A program made the position numbers and the translations under genes. Under the pieces are notes generated by a model, which did not search any database, was not told the origin of the DNA, and was given only the letters and a program-made list of their open reading frames with translations. DNA of 64,000 nt from Clitopilus passeckerianus (taxonomy: Eukaryota > Basidiomycota > Agaricomycetes > Agaricales > Entolomataceae): positions 1,178,001 to 1,242,000 of the forward strand of contig CALYLX010000136.1 of the NCBI GenBank assembly GCA_944990035.1. The letters run 5' to 3'. Of this stretch, positions 53,695-63,797 are shown piece after piece. Position 1 is the stretch's first letter, and each line of letters starts with the position of its first letter.

Positions 53695-53851
53695 GCAGGA
53701 GTTAAACTGCTGCCTGCAGGTGGCAGTGGGATGGCCCCAAGCCCAGCAGCGTTGACGCTGCGGAACGCCAGCATGGACGCTTGCAGGGGAGATGAGACAC
53801 AGACGACCTCCAATCTTTTTTTCTTTATTTTTTTATTTGAGATCAAATCCA

Positions 53852-53907
53852 ACACCCCCGCAGGGGGTGTCAGAAAATTTTATATCCCGGTGCGCGATAG
53901 CAGTCCG
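53852..53907 (-). promoter_or_regulatory. Family II 3' tail: hairpin and core motif
   Basis: On the minus strand: core GGACTGCTATCGCG...GGGATATAAA, then stem ACACCCCC/GGGGGTGT with loop TGC, then GATCTCAAAT and A-rich tail. Compared with family I the third stem pair has changed from G-C to A-T on both sides. Confidence 0.75.
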
Positions 53908-54166
53908 GCGGGTGTCTCTAATACAAAAGTAAAGACATTGACAATAAGGTCCGTACACTAAGTACGGCAGCAAATCGAGAGTGCAAATCTGAAATGTGCA
54001 CGTGGCTGCAAGCAGCGACTAGTGTTCAGCGGAGCCCGGTAGGGGTAAGGGGTGCATGGTGGAACGGCACCTGCATAGAGTATGGCGGCGTGTAAAGACA
54101 AGCGCTGGACGCCCAGTTGGATGTTGGCGTCGTGGCCGAGGCTAGTTAGACCCGATCACGGTGGTA

Positions 54167-55402
54167 TCAACTGAGGATCCACTTGAAATTGAAGCGATTC
54201 TTCCAGAACACGCATTTGCGGTCATCAGAAGAGTGATGCTTGCCACAGTTGACACACTTGGCAGAGTGAGGGCAGGGGGTCCCATCTGGAGTAGGAGCCA
54301 CTGGGGGGGTAGCGTTGGCATTGCCCTTGCAGCAAGACGCTAGGCGACGATGGAGAGCCACATTATGAGGCCCCCCGCAATGAGAGCAGACATCGCCCTT
54401 GACAGGGCATTTGTCTGCAGTATGACCAAAGTGCCAGCAGCGCCGACACTGAGGGACTCCAGGCCTTTTCTCCGGGGTGGAGGAAGGAGGCGCAGCAGCG
54501 GCGTTAGCCGCTGTTGCGGTTGCGACAACGCGTGCAAAGGTGCCCTTGGGCAAGACCTTCACACGACCACCAGATGGAGCAGCACCTGCCACGTTGACAG
54601 GGCGCCCATAGGGACGAGCCGGGTTCCGGGAAGGGACGGGAGGAGGCGCAGTCTTCCGACCCGGGTTAGGCCGGGAAGATGCGGGAATGGGAGCGGGCGG
54701 AGCAGGAGCGCCACCCGGGGTAGAGTTGGGGGTTGAGGAGGGTTGAGGGCCAAATTTGAGGAGCGTGCCCCCCAAATTGCCGAACCCCACCTGAATGTTG
54801 GGATTGGCGTTAACCGCCGCGCGAAGAAGGCCGCTAGCACCAGCCACCCGGACAAGCCGAATAAGCGCAGCGCCAACGTTGGCAGAAGCAGGGACCTCTA
54901 GAGAGAGGCCCTGCTCACGAATGGATTCAACTTGTGCAGAGACAAGTTGAATGGTTTTCTCCACATGCTTCAAGGCGTCACCCACAGAAGGGGCGGAGGG
55001 AGTGGGAGGCGATGAAGCTGAAGGACCAAAGATTGGTTCCTCAGTAGGAAGAGGGGCCTGCTGTTCCACAGACGCCGGGGTGATAGTACCAGCCCACTGT
55101 CTCTTTTCTGGAGAGCCAGCGCACTCAGTGGGAGGGGAGGAGTCACTGTTCTTCTTGCGCTTGGCCTTAGCAGCGGCACGAGCAGCAATCAGTGCTTCAC
55201 CTTCGGCAATGCCCAGTGGCGCTCTAATGCGCGGGGGAGCAGTAGTGGAACGAGCGGGAACCTGTTGCCAGGGCGCTCCTTCAGAAATATTGAGTTCATC
55301 CTCCTCAGAGGACATCTCGACGTCCCGAGTGGGATCCGATACGATCGGTCCAGATCGGGGGTTGGAGGAATAACGGCGAGCTCCAGAGGAACTCCCAGAC
55401 AT
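54167..55402 (-). CDS. Family II ORF1: Gag-like zinc-knuckle protein, 411 aa
   Basis: ATG 55402 (MSGSSSGARRYSS), open to the stop at 54167. The N terminus is acidic/Ser-rich (VEMSSEEDELNISEG), then a basic KAKRKKNSDSSP, a possible coiled coil (ALKHVEKTIQLVSAQVESI), a conserved GNLGGTLLKFGP and a Pro/Ala-rich part. Three zinc knuckles follow: CX2CX4HX4C (CRRCWHFGHTADKC), CSHCGGPHNVALH, and CX2CX3HX6C (CVNCGKHHSSDDRKC). The knuckle series matches family I ORF1 in order, but the N-terminal half is unrelated by eye. It would bind element RNA; the RT must come from elsewhere. Confidence 0.9.
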   Translation of the reverse strand: MSGSSSGARRYSSNPRSGPIVSDPTRDVEMSSEEDELNISEGAPWQQVPARSTTAPPRIRAPLGIAEGEALIAARAAAKAKRKKNSDSSPPTECAGSPEKRQWAGTITPASVEQQAPLPTEEPIFGPSASSPPTPSAPSVGDALKHVEKTIQLVSAQVESIREQGLSLEVPASANVGAALIRLVRVAGASGLLRAAVNANPNIQVGFGNLGGTLLKFGPQPSSTPNSTPGGAPAPPAPIPASSRPNPGRKTAPPPVPSRNPARPYGRPVNVAGAAPSGGRVKVLPKGTFARVVATATAANAAAAPPSSTPEKRPGVPQCRRCWHFGHTADKCPVKGDVCSHCGGPHNVALHRRLASCCKGNANATPPVAPTPDGTPCPHSAKCVNCGKHHSSDDRKCVFWKNRFNFKWILS

Positions 55403-56874
55403 AGTTTGGTGTCGATCCGACAAGAATTGAGCGAAATATTGAGCGAATAGTGCGAGATCACCACTTTGATGGTGGTGGTAAGAGATCAAGAAGCGGGAGA
55501 CGACCTCCAATCAAGATCTTCTTGTGTGTGATGGCCTTGAGGGAGGTGCCAGACCTAGTGTTCCAAAAGTCGAAGAACACGACGCACATGTCATGCGTGC
55601 GTGAGTTGCGGTGCACACGAGGCATTCCAGCAAGCTGGAGCGCACTAGTAGCAGGATCTTGACGCAGCAGTGCTAGAACCGCATCGGCAGTGATAGGAGT
55701 GCTGCCTGCTGCGCCAAAGGTGAAGTAGGGCACTCCTGTAATGCGCGCATAGGAACGCGATGTGGGAACCTCCATAGCAGCGTGGACGGTGGAGGATGGG
55801 TTGGCACCTTCAGTGACAGGGTACCAGACGCGCTCAACAGCGATCCGGATGATGCCTAGGTCGCTGTGTGTGGGTGTCTCGTCGAGGTAGACAATGATAG
55901 CGTTGCCCCTGCCAATTTCAGCATGGATAGCGCGGTTCTTAGACCCACCAGGGCCAAAGCGAAGGTTGAGGGTGGAGACAGCCTGTTCAGGCGAAATGGG
56001 AAGAGGAACAGAGACAGCATTGTCTCCATTGCCCCTGGTAGCATAGACGAAGCACTGCTTGCGTGAGGGGCCGCGCGTCGTGGATTTGAGCTTCTGCTTT
56101 TTTTTTGGGAGCAGCAGTGCACACAGAGCGCTGCTGGGGAGTGGGAGAGGGAATAAAGGCATCCAAGGCATCCCTAACACGTCAGATTTGAGGAATGAAG
56201 TTCTCATTTGAGGTGATGTACTTGAGGAGGCCCAGGGAGGCCGCTTGAGAGCAGACATGCACCAGCATGTCTGCAAGGGTGCGAGAGTGTTCCTCATCGC
56301 TGGCAGCAAAAGGGGCCCGGTTGAGCCACTCCTTGAAGGTGACAAGAGAGTCAGTGATCGCGTCTATGTCTTCCTCGACTGCGTCCTCCGTGGCCTGCAC
56401 CTGAAAACCCACGGAATCATACTCTGAATGTCCTGTGAACGCAGGAGAGAACCCTTGCATTGGTGAAGCCGCCCTGGAAGCAGTTCTGGACTTGGACTGC
56501 GCAACAGCAGCACCAGAGGCGTCCTTCCTGCGCTTGTGTTCAGGGGAGGAAGGTGCGGAGGGAGCAGGGCTCTCATCTGCGTCAAAACTGTCGTCCTCAT
56601 CCATTGCTGGAGTAGGACGCTTGTTTCGAGCGCCAGAGGGGCCCTGGGGAGTTTCTTCGCTATCAAACGCGCCATAGCCACTGCTATGGCCCTTCTGAGG
56701 CGTGGAGGGCGTCGGAGGCGGGTCCGGCGGCTGGGTATTCTTCTTGGTGCCTCCTGCACTACTCATAGTGCAGACAGGCGCGAAAACTGGAGGATTGAGC
56801 GGTGTGCAAGTGCTTGAGGGTGAATTTGCATCGCTGTTGTGGCTGTGATGGTGGTGGTAACTGATCAAAGAGGA

Positions 56875-56898
56875 TTGGTGGTAAGAGATCAAGAAGCG
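56875..56898 (-). mobile_element. 24-bp remnant of a family II 5' end
   Basis: TTGGTGGTAAGAGATC...AAGCG matches the terminal bases of the family II 5' UTR and is followed by GCATATACACCAAGTC (56900-56915). That matches, with one mismatch, the sequence flanking the 3' end of family II copy 1 at 22599-22614. Confidence 0.7.
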
Positions 56899-56915
56899 TG
56901 CATATACACCAAGTC

Positions 56916-57337
56916 AGGCGTGTCAGGGACGCCTTGAACAACCTCCTACCCCCTCCTCCACCCTAGCAGCGCCCTATGTGCACTGCTGCTCCTAAAGGTG
57001 CTGCAAGCGCAGCATCTGCTTCTTCCACTGCTGCTGCAGGTGGGCATGGTGTAGCACTAGCCTCCCCTGCTCCTGCAGTCACCCCCACCTCCTCCAGCAC
57101 CTCCCAAGGCGCCAGGACTCAGGTTACTCCTCTCTGACATGCGGAACACACTGCCACTGGTCACAAATCTCTGGCTCCCATGGAGGGACTGGAGTCCACA
57201 GCAACATCTCAACAATCTGGCAGCCAGGTCCCTAGACCTGCCCCAGGTGTTGCCACAGCTGCTGCCCCTTCACAACCGCAATCAGAGCGGATCCATCCAG
57301 GTGACTGAATGCAACTCTAGCGCCGGTTTGCCCGTCC
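56916..57337 (+). pseudogene. Family I ORF1 fragment
   Basis: Plus strand, from RRVRDALNNLLPP through the Ala/Pro/Ser-rich part to RRFARP, with several stops. Cut by an LTR at 57338. Confidence 0.8.
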
Positions 57338-57609
57338 TGTTGAATTGATGCGTACCACTCATGTGACACCACATGATTAGTATTGCGCCATATCACACCA
57401 TTATTACGTCTTCTTACGAATATGCCTCATGGCAACTCATGTCACACTTCATGACTACTTATGACTAATTCTGTATCACTTCTGTACTATATTTAGCACA
57501 GAACATTCTAGATATGCTTACATATACATGGTCTGTGCACACTCTGTATATGTATATAAACCTATGTAGTTTACCTCAATACATTGGAGACTTCTCGAGT
57601 CTTATTACA
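57338..57609 (+). mobile_element. Probable copia-type solo LTR (272 bp)
   Basis: Starts TGTTGAATTGATGCG and ends TCTTATTACA, with a TATATGTATATAAACC promoter-like stretch about 60-70 bp before the end. Size and ends fit a Ty1/copia LTR. LINE family I lies on both sides but about 1.2 kb of it is missing, and no 5-bp duplication is seen (CGTCC versus TAGTT). Confidence 0.6.
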
Positions 57610-57621
57610 TAGTTCGCTTTA

Positions 57622-59170
57622 CAGTGGGCAACAAAACCCTTCCAATGTTTGCTACTTTTTCAAAAATGTGTTAATAGCTGATGGAATAAATTATGTAAAA
57701 TCTTGAAAATAATATACATCATAGTTCAATCTCTTGGCTTGATGCTGATATAACCCTGAGGCTGTGCTTCCACTTTTAGCAGGTGTTTCACACAGTACAA
57801 GGTAGTGACCCATTGGAAGGGTTTTGTTGCTACTGATTTTAAAAACAGAAATACATTAATTTTAGTACTTAGTCCACTTTCCCTTGGCATCAACTACTGC
57901 CTGAATCCTTCTAGGCATTGACTCTATTAAGTTCTGGCACACCTCTGCTGGAATCTCATTCCAAACCTTCTCTACTCTTGCCCAAAGCTCTAATACTCTA
58001 TTAGGTGGAGAATTATACTTGCTAAGCTCTTTTTTGACATGAACCCAAAGATGTTCAATAGGGTTTATATCAGGAGAGTTTGCTGGCCAGATTAAAACCT
58101 TTATTTTGTAGTGTTTAAACCATTCCTTGGCCATGTTGCTGGTGTGCTTGGGGTCATTGTCCTGCTGAAAAATCATATCCTTCACTTTTACCTTATAGTA
58201 CTTTAGGCTAGCCTGAAGTTCCTCCTCCAGGATTGAAGTGTAAAGGACCTTGTCCATAGTACTTTCAATTCTGGTAGCATATCCAACCCCATCCCATCCC
58301 ATACAGCCCCACATCATAATATTTCCTCCTCCACATTTCCGGGTTTCTTTGACGCGTCACTTGTTAAGCCCCTCCTCCTTCCCTGCCCACACTCTCTCAT
58401 TCCCATCTGTCTCAACCAGTTGATTTTAGTCTCATCAGACCAATAGACCTTTTTCCAATCATCTACAGTCCACTTCTTATGCCTCTCTGCAAACTCCTTC
58501 CGTGCACGAATATGCTTCCAGTCAAGTGCAGGTCATTTCACCTTTCTAAAGGACTTCCAACCAGTGTTTTTGAGGCCCCTGCGTACTGTCTGAGGTGTGA
58601 CAGTTGTGTTGGTAATATCTTGAAGAACTCTAGCAGCTTGGACAGCTGTAGAAATCTTGCCCATGCACATATTGAGTTTTGTGTATTCAATGTTGGCAGG
58701 CATAATTCTGCTAATAGAAGCAAGGCCAATACCAGTCTCTTTATGAATATGAGTGGCAGAGAGGCCAGTATGAAGCAGTTCAATAACACGGGTAGTCTGA
58801 GCTTTAGTAAGAGCATGCATGATGGGTTGGGGGCAAAGCAGCACTTGGTTCAGCTGTATATATAGTGTACTGACACTCTAGTCACATGACCTTGTTGACT
58901 ACAATCAACAAACTCGAGTATTATGTGACTTATTGCATGATTACTAGATTCAAAACACCTAGCAACAAAACCCTTCTAATGGGTCACCACCTTGTACTGT
59001 GTGAAACACCTGCTAAAAGTGGAAGCACAGCCTCAGGGTTATGTCAGCATCAAGCCAAGAGATTGAACTATGATATATATTATTTTCAAGATTTTGCATA
59101 ATTTATTTCATTAGCTATTAACACATCTTTGGAAAAGTAGTAAACATTGGAAGGGTTTTGTTGCCCACTG
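57622..59170 (-). mobile_element. Tc1 element, subfamily A, copy F (1549 bp)
   Basis: TA at 57620-57621 and 59171-59172; ends and 209-bp inverted repeats as in copy A. It carries the full promoter module at about 58880-58950 and a broken transposase. Confidence 0.94.
57862..58820 (-). pseudogene. Tc1 transposase of copy F, multiply broken
   Basis: ATG 58820. About 60 bp are deleted after SISRI, removing the KSSGG linker. CGA has become TGA at SFRKVK-stop (58533), and further frame disturbance surrounds WSDETKI near 58430. From 58317 (MMWGCMGWDGVG) the frame is open to the normal end at 57862, with FQQDND and PIEHLW intact. Confidence 0.9.
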
Positions 59171-59590
59171 TATGCATCACAAACATGTGTTCTCTTTACA
59201 CCTCCATTCACAGAATGTGAATAGAAACTATGATCTTGTTGCCTCACTCCTAGAAGAATTTTTTTTTTAAATTTAATTTATTTATATCCCAGTGCCCGGT
59301 AGCAGTTCAGCGGTACTTTACAAACAAAGTATACAAGCGTGTCCAAAGCGAACCAAGGTAGCAACTAGGCTCATCACACTGAAGCAATTCCCCTCAAAAG
59401 GGAAATAGTATTGGCACCTAGGCAGGTGCAGATTGCGCGCAAACATCAGCTTGGCCCCCAACCCTAAGGTCGGCAAGAACTGAAAGGTCTCTGATGCTTA
59501 TCCTCCCACCTTGCGGTGGATGGTACCCGGGATGGTGCTGTGCACGGTCAGGCATGTTCTCAGCAAAAGAGAATACTGAAGGATTCTTCT

Positions 59591-62500
59591 TCAAGAATCT
59601 GATGAATTCACAAGCATCCAACCTTTCATTGGATCCTGGAGGCGATCATAGCTTGGACAACTATGCATGATGTGGGCTCTGTCCTTGAGAGGACACCTGC
59701 ACTCACAGTTCACCTGGAGGGCCAAGTTGAACCAGAGGCTATAGGCACCTATTGGTGCGTGATTAAGCATTGTGTGCGCCATGCACGCAACAAGTGTGTT
59801 ACAAGCTCCTTCCTTCTTGCAGGCAGCCAGCCATGGGCCTTCTTTTAGGTGAGATGGCGTAAAAGCCTTGTCACCAGCAGTGAGGTGTAGCAGTGACCTA
59901 CCCCGATAGCGGGGTTGGCCAAAGAGATGATCCCACTCAGAAAGCATTCGCTCTGTAGTGTAGTTGAGTGCCTCCCCGAGGGTGGCAGGATTGTTTGGCC
60001 CAATAGGCACTCGCAGCAATGAAGCCTGTTCATGCGCTATGTGGTGGGGTCCCCACTCTGCTCGAGAGGGAACATATTGAAACTTGATTGTATGCCGAGG
60101 GTCGGCAGCCAACCAAGCGCATAGTTTAGCACAAGTTGCAATAGAGTGCGATTGTGCAGAGTGGATGGACATGTCCAGGATTAGCTTTGCTGCTTCTGTC
60201 GCATCGGTGTACACCTGGATGTGCAAGATGTCTTTGCCCTCCAGTGCATAGCTGATGCCCATGGCAATTGCCATGAGTTTAGCGTTGGTTGAGGTGGCCT
60301 TGCCCTTGACCATGCTTGCTTGCCAGAGCCTGAGCCCTAGCTGGCTGACGTTGCATGCCGCAATCACCTGGTGCATTGCAGATTTCCCTGCACCATCGCA
60401 TGCCACTACCGCCTTGTCAGGCTGTTGCAGCAGGTGAGAATGCTCTGCGCTGATGCACGTCAGAACACCTTGGAATTTGTCACCCTTGGGCCATACAGAA
60501 AGATCATATATAATCTGTTTGGGGAACAAATCATGAAGACGAGATCCAGGGGCCACCTTGTCATTGAAGAGAGATAAGGTTTCAGAGACCTTGTGATAGT
60601 CAGCATCAATGTCTCTGATGGCAGAAGACACTAACCCTTGCTGTCACTCGGTGAGCTTGGCAAGAGATGCTGAGTGAGAGTGAGCCCCTGCACTAGAGAG
60701 TAGTGCAAGCGTTGGATGTGAAGCCACCAGGGTGTTGGCCCTGGCACGGTTGCGTTCAACCAGCTTCTGAATGTGCAGGTGAATGGGAGAAAGACCAGCA
60801 ATGGTCTCTGCTCCACCACCTGGAGATGTGCGAAAGGCACCAAGGATCCAGAGCGCAGCTTGACGCTGCATTTTGCAGAGGGATTCAAGAGCAGCCTTAA
60901 TACAGCTGCCCTTGCAGTACCACACCCTTGCACCATAGGTGGCAATGGGGAGGACACAAGAGCGATACAGCAGTCGCTTCTGATAGGCATTAATGCCTTG
61001 GAAAGAGTTACCAAGCATTACCATGGCTTTCACCGTAGTAATAGATTTGGTAGTATAGAATCGCAAATGCTCTTTGAAGGAGAGAGCACAATCAAAGTAG
61101 AAGCCCAAGTACCTCCAGAAGGTCTTTGAACTGAGTGGAGTATTGCCGGTGTAGGGTGCGAACCCCAGATCAACCGAAGGGTTGTCGTCACCAGGCTTAC
61201 AAGAGAAGTGGAACACTTCACTCTTGTCATGCTCCAGGATAAGCCCTAAGCCAGTCGTCAAGGAATTGATGACTGCGTAGGCCTGTTTGAGCTTGCAGAG
61301 GTTTTCCTTCCAAATTCTCGACTGAACAATGGTAGTACCATTGTCCACATAACTCATAAGAGTTGCTACTTCTGGGGGAATTCTGGAGGTGAAGATGCAC
61401 ATCATAGGCACCAAAAACAGTGCCAACAAGATGGGAGAGAGTGCAGAGCCCTGGCCTACACCAACATCAGCATCATAGCTAGGTGACACCTCGCGGTTCT
61501 ACACATAACGTGTGCTGCGTCCAACTAGATAGGACCTGAAGAAGTTCCCAATACAGGGCGCAAATCCAAGCCTATCTATGATTCGGACAAGCATCTCATG
61601 GTTGAGAGATGGAAAGAATGGAGCAAGGTCAAATGTGACCACGCTCGTCTTAAGGCCGTGTGTCCAGCCGGCCTTAACAATGTGTGTGAGATAGATCCCA
61701 GCGTCTTCAGTAGAGTGCTGGCGCACCTCACCAAATTGATTGGGATGTAGGATACCAAATTTTGCAGCCTCAAACTGAAGCCACTGTGCAAGCATCTTTT
61801 CAAGAAGCTTGCCCAAGGTGTTTAGAAGCACAATAGGCCTGAACATCTTGGTGGTACTGTAATGGGGCTTTCCCGGTTTCGGGGTGGTAACCGGGCTAGG
61901 CTCCTTGAAGTATGCTGGCCAGTAACCTGCCTGGAGGCAGGCATTAGCCAGAGCAAGAAACTTGGACACACAACTAGGGTTGTGCGCAAGAGTCTTGAGA
62001 TGGCGCCAGGACAAGTGGTCCGGGTTTGGTGCAGATGTATTAGAGCATGGCTGAAGAGCTTCACGGAGCTCAGCAAAGGAGAACCCCACCCACGTTCTGG
62101 GCTGCTCAGCCTGCATCTGATCCAACACTGCTAAGTCAACATTCCTGCCAGACACAGCATTGTAGGTAGAATACAGTCCCTCAAACAGAGACTCTAGGGT
62201 GTTATATGGGGCACCATTGTACATGATTGCCTCATAAGTAGGGAGTTGTTGCACCTTGACCTAGCTCATTAGGTCCCAGGCGCGCTTGTTGGTAGAAGCC
62301 ACTTCATGGATACACTCATCAAAGAAGTAATGCTTGGCACTCTTAGTGGTGCGCCTAAAAGCACGGTAGTCATTGGGATCCAATAACTGCTGGTACGTAT
62401 GTAGTGCCTGAGAGCACTTCTCATTCCACCAAGACTTGGACCTAGGTGTAGCCTTGGAAGTCCTGGAGTATGCCTCCCATGCTTGAGAGACGATGTTTGA

Positions 62501-63795
62501 AAGAGCAGATGCTGCTTTCTCAATGTCTTCAGCACTGTCTAGAGCGCTGTAGTCCAGACCACAGATGCGGTCTGTGACCTCCTCTAGGAAAGTGTTTTCT
62601 TCTTTGCTCTCCTTGGGGAAGACATGCTGACCAGCCCCCAAGTTGGTCTCATCAATGGAAAGAGTGACAGTGAGTGGTGCATGGTCCGATGAGCTGATGT
62701 CCACAACTGCCACTTGGTGTGTGAGCCCCACACTCCGGGCAATGGGCAGGAACATAAGGTCAATGACAGATGGCCTAAGTCGTCCAGCATGAGGGAAATG
62801 ACTAGGTGTACAGACTGGGAGCATGCTAGCCTCCAGTCCAAGAAAGAGAGCAGTGTTGATGAGGGAATCAGCAACATGATTGTTGCCCTGGAGTGTGGGG
62901 TCCCACACTCAAGAGTGGCAGTTGAAGTTGCCTCTCATGTAGTACAAGGCAGGGATGTGTTCTTCATTATCAGCCAGCCAGCGGATGGCTGTAGAGTTGG
63001 CATCAGAGTACACATTTGCAAAGTGCAGAGGGACTGCGCCATGCAGAGTGACCATCAGCACATCTCTGTGGTTCACCAGGTCAGTCCTGAAGGCGCCGGG
63101 CAGGGGAACCGAGTCTATTGCTGGTCTCCCTCCCATTCATCTGCACATCAGGAAACTGGTCGAATGTGGGAAGCGTCTGGCATGGGCTTCCATGCATAGG
63201 CGCTAGTGCCGCATCCTTCATATAGCAACGAGCCTGTTTCCAGGGTTCTCATTGCTTATCCAGGGTGTTGCGTGTTACCATACTCGTTGTTAAATTGTAT
63301 CCTCAGGGGCCACCCTAGCTTGCTCTTTGGTGCACCTCATATACAGTTTAGTTCACTCGACAAACACGGTTTACTTACATTAGTATACAATGCTTGTATC
63401 TAGATACTTGCAACTGGACTGCGATCAGGCGCCGGAATATAAATTGTCAGACGCCCCCAGAGGGGACGTAGGGCTTTGATCAAAAAAAGGTCAGTCCTGA
63501 AGGCTGGCCTAAGCGGAGCAAGCCTGCGATGGATAAATGCCATCACACGGGGTCTATCCTCCTCGTCCCTTGGACACTGAAAGATACACATCCAGTCTGG
63601 ATAAGTAGGAGATCCAACCACTGCATCGCCATCCACGTTAGTAGATGAGACCGTGTGCCGGATCAGTCACTATGGTGGCTTCTGCAGAAAGAGGAGATCC
63701 GCAGTATCTCTCTTGGTTTCAAGAAGGGCAGAAGTCCAGCCATAGTTCTTGTTGACATTTTGACTGAAGATGCGCAGTGCACTAATGGTCCCCAT
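59591..63795 (-). pseudogene. Family III ORF2 (EN-RT-RNase H) with nonsense codons but no frameshift seen
   Basis: ATG 63795 overlaps the ORF1 stop as TAATG. The endonuclease has SQNVNKNYG, MRGNFNCHS and SSDHAPLT; a short LINE interrupts it at 63097-63488. The RT has NTSAPNPDHLSW, LNTLGKLLEKML, FDLAPFFPSLNHE (AFDLAQFF elsewhere), GQGSALSP and SYVDNGTT, where the catalytic YVDD has become YVDN. RNase H follows (KAVVACDGAGKSAMH, VYTDATEAAKL) with a CX1CX10HX4C-like end. In-frame stops lie near 63664, 62911, 62263, 61501 and 60646. At least those at 62263 and 61501 replace TGG of the 9-kb copy. Confidence 0.88.
63097..63488 (+). mobile_element. Short LINE family I derivative with internal deletion (392 bp)
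   Basis: Consists of an ORF2 segment before RNase H (GGGTESIAGLPPIHLHIRKLVE), a jump to the last ORF2 codons (KRLAWASMHRR frame), the 3' UTR and A7. It is flanked by a perfect 16-bp target duplication GGTCAGTCCTGAAGGC (63081-63096, 63489-63504). Confidence 0.93.
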
Positions 63796-63797
63796 TA
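63793..63797 (-). promoter_or_regulatory. UAAUG stop-start overlap between family III ORF1 and ORF2
   Basis: The ORF1 stop TAA and the ORF2 start ATG share one A. The same pentamer couples translation of the two ORFs in the insect LINE SART1; coupling here is inferred. Confidence 0.65.

Larger units (their letters stand above)
53816..55497 (-). mobile_element. Complete LINE family II: ORF1-only retroposon, 1682 bp
   Basis: Flanked by a perfect 15-bp target duplication AGACGACCTCCAATC (53801-53815, 55498-55512) within a family I ORF1. On the minus strand: 5' UTR beginning near CGCTTCTTGATCTCTTACCACC, one 411-codon zinc-knuckle ORF, about 320 bp of 3' UTR, and an A-rich tail. There is no ORF2. 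The 22.6-kb copy has the same layout, so ORF2 absence is a property of the family and not an accident of one copy. Confidence 0.93.
52899..56766 (-). pseudogene. Family I ORF1 interrupted by two LINE insertions
   Basis: ATG 56766 (MSSAGGTKKN). It runs to a TGA at 56182-56184 (PQI-stop-RVRDAL, CGA in other copies). An internal deletion near 56105 joins TAAP directly to KKKQKLKS. The folded region with VCVVFFDFWNTRSGT follows to 55513, the family II insertion lies at GGRL, and then come the zinc knuckles, interrupted again at 53257-53694. It ends RRRPIQIGRGERTART at 52899. Confidence 0.87.
52880..56874 (-). mobile_element. LINE family I, minus copy (5' UTR and ORF1) with two later insertions
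   Basis: The 5' end is at about 56874 (rc AATCCTCTTTGATCAGTTACC) and ORF1 runs to its stop at 52899. It is interrupted by a complete family II element (53816-55497) and a short family I derivative (53257-53694), each with long target duplications. Confidence 0.85.
57610..59258 (+). mobile_element. Family I ORF2 start, split by Tc1 copy F
   Basis: TAGTTCGCTT at 57610 and, after the Tc1 element, TATGCATCACAAACATG through SQNVNRNYDLVASLLEE (59171-59258) match the ORF1/ORF2 junction and first codons of ORF2. It ends at the poly(T) of family III. Confidence 0.75.
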
